Below, one piece after another: positions 5,598 through 6,501 of a DNA stretch of 6,501 nucleotides (position 1 is its first letter; each line of letters begins with the position of its first letter). The translations under genes and the position numbers were made by a program. Where the stretch lies: the NCBI GenBank assembly GCA_937891425.1, contig CALAGD010000023.1:1-6501 (forward strand), given 5' to 3'. The notes under the pieces are model-generated. The model saw nothing but the letters and a program-made list of their open reading frames with translations, was not told where the DNA came from and ran no database searches. The stretch comes from an uncultured Pigmentiphaga sp. Its GTDB lineage: Bacteria > Pseudomonadota > Gammaproteobacteria > Burkholderiales > Burkholderiaceae_B.

Positions 5598-6501
5598 ATG
5601 GCATCTGATCCCCGTTCGAGTTCAAACGTTTCTCCATGGCTGCGCGTCGGTGTCGCGGGCGGCGTGGTGGCATTGCATGTCGCGGTGATCGCCGCGCTGG
5701 TGGCGGCGTCGCCCCAAGCCACCGGCCAGGGCGAGCCGCAGGTGGTGCAGATCCGGTTCGTGGAAGAACCGGCCGGGGGCGCGCCTGCAGTTGAGGCCGA
5801 ATCGCCAGCAGAGGAAACGCCAGAGGCGCCTGCGGAGCCGATGCCGCCCGAGCCTTCAGAGCCGCCGGTAACTGAGGAGCTGCAGCCGGAGCCATTGCCC
5901 GAAGCTGAGCCCGACCCGCAACCACAACCACAACCACAACCACAACCACAACCGGAGCTGGAGCCGCTGCCAGAACCGGAGCCGGAACCGTTGCCTGAGC
6001 CCGAGCCGAAACCGTTGCCCAAGCCTGAACCCAAGCCCGAGCCAAAACCAAAACCAAAACCGAAACCGAAACCGAAGCCCAAGGGTCAGCCCAAACCGGA
6101 GCCAACACTGCGGTCTGACGTGCGGGCGCGCGCCGCTGAGCCGTCCGCGCCACCCGCTGCAGCGTCAACGCCGGCCACGGGTGCGCCTGACCGGCCTTCC
6201 GGTGGTGAGCCGGTGTCAGGCGTTCCGTCGGATGAGCCGCGTCTGATACAGACGGTGGATTACCTCAACGGACCGCCGCGCGCGTCGTATCCCCAGGCGT
6301 CGCGGCGGTTGGGTGAGGAGGGTCGGGTCATCGTGCGAGTCCTCATCGATACCTCGGGCCGCGTCGAGCAGGCGACCGTCCGCAAGTCATCCGGCCATGC
6401 GCGACTCGACGATGCAGCCGTCAGTGCCGCGCAGCGCGCGCGTTTCCGCCCTTACATGGAGAACGGCGTGCCCCGCCGGGCGCTGGCCGACATACCTTTT
6501 G
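5598..6501 (+). CDS. tonB: TonB energy-transducing protein, 3' end truncated by the window edge
   Basis: TonB couples the proton motive force, harvested by ExbB/ExbD in the inner membrane, to outer-membrane receptors that import siderophores, haem and cobalamin. The frame is open from the ATG at 5598 (AGG at 5591-5593, 4 nt before it) to the window edge, 301 codons. Residues 1-13 are a short cytoplasmic tail, and about 14-38 a single membrane-anchor helix with a His at 27. Residues 57-170 are a Pro-rich periplasmic linker in charge blocks: mixed Glu-Pro, Gln-Pro (108-119), Glu-Pro, then Lys-Pro (150-161). Residues 216-301 are the TonB C-terminal domain, with Y-P-Q-A-S-R-R-L-G-E-E-G (231-242), S-S-G (264-266), L-D-D-A-A (270-274) and F-R-P (283-285). 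The last residues, I-P-F, suggest only a few codons are missing. exbB/exbD may follow outside the window (inference). A probable Fur box lies upstream. Confidence 0.93.
   Translation, partial: MASDPRSSSNVSPWLRVGVAGGVVALHVAVIAALVAASPQATGQGEPQVVQIRFVEEPAGGAPAVEAESPAEETPEAPAEPMPPEPSEPPVTEELQPEPLPEAEPDPQPQPQPQPQPQPELEPLPEPEPEPLPEPEPKPLPKPEPKPEPKPKPKPKPKPKPKGQPKPEPTLRSDVRARAAEPSAPPAAASTPATGAPDRPSGGEPVSGVPSDEPRLIQTVDYLNGPPRASYPQASRRLGEEGRVIVRVLIDTSGRVEQATVRKSSGHARLDDAAVSAAQRARFRPYMENGVPRRALADIPF
5919..5953 (+). repeat. CAACCA hexanucleotide microsatellite inside tonB
   Basis: Five perfect tandem copies of CAACCA, followed by CAACC, encode the Gln-Pro block (residues 108-119) of the TonB linker. 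Identical codons are used throughout, unlike the flanking Glu-Pro part, where CCG, CCA, CCC, CCT and GAG/GAA alternate. A second, less perfect tract of AAACCA/AAACCG (6045-6074) encodes the Lys-Pro block. Gains or losses of whole units stay in frame and would only lengthen or shorten the linker. Confidence 0.9.

Noticed and set aside
5919..5953. Tandem repeat considered as a CRISPR or regulatory array
   Set aside because: The units are 6 bp with no spacers, and they lie in frame inside the TonB linker, so they are coding microsatellite DNA.
5480..6168. Two long minus-strand open frames opposite tonB, coding Gly-Ser repeats or Val-rich runs
   Set aside because: They are the antisense reading of the X-Pro repeats. 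The plus strand carries a complete TonB architecture through the same bases, and the antisense products look like pure low-complexity sequence.

Overview
This window looks like ordinary chromosome of a high-GC betaproteobacterium, probably Burkholderiales. I lean towards an Alcaligenaceae-like organism. The basis is the protein styles: a PHB phasin of the beta-proteobacterial type, a Bpt that begins MSQL...FYATAPYPCSYLP, a class 2 PyrD, and a zinc-ribbon NUDIX protein. Genus cannot be decided from the sequence alone. I found no phage, IS element, CRISPR array, tRNA, rRNA or defence genes.

Left part (+ strand, 1-1970). The window opens inside the 3' end of a molybdopterin-binding (MoaB/Mog/CinA-N type) domain gene. 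After 21 nt comes a complete IclR-family regulator. A compact intergenic region follows, and then a phasin gene. The phasin promoter is the most structured non-coding DNA here: a near-consensus sigma70 promoter sits exactly between two perfect 17-bp inverted arms, which look like a pair of repressor operators (candidate PhaR sites). A strong hairpin at 1935-1967 separates the phasin from the converging minus-strand genes and probably terminates transcription from both sides.

Middle (- strand, 5425 down to 2021). Four minus-strand genes lie head to tail: NUDIX hydrolase, aat, bpt and pyrD. Aat and Bpt are the two bacterial N-end-rule aminoacyl-tRNA-protein transferases. Together they put Leu/Phe on N-terminal Lys/Arg and Leu on N-terminal Asp/Glu, marking proteins for ClpS/ClpAP. 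PyrD is the quinone-linked dihydroorotate dehydrogenase of pyrimidine synthesis. The 40-nt NUDIX-aat gap fits co-transcription; the 134-nt and 96-nt gaps further along leave room for internal promoters.

Right part (+ strand, 5426-6501). A 172-nt divergent intergenic region contains a probable Fur box. It precedes a tonB gene that runs off the right edge only a few residues short of its expected end. This TonB has an unusually long (Glu/Gln/Lys)-Pro linker. Part of the linker is encoded by a perfect CAACCA hexanucleotide microsatellite, so the linker could change length in frame by slippage. The repeat also creates long spurious open frames on the opposite strand, which are not genes.

Overall these are known families. 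The points most worth checking are the twin operators at the phasin promoter, the Fur box, and the TonB linker microsatellite.
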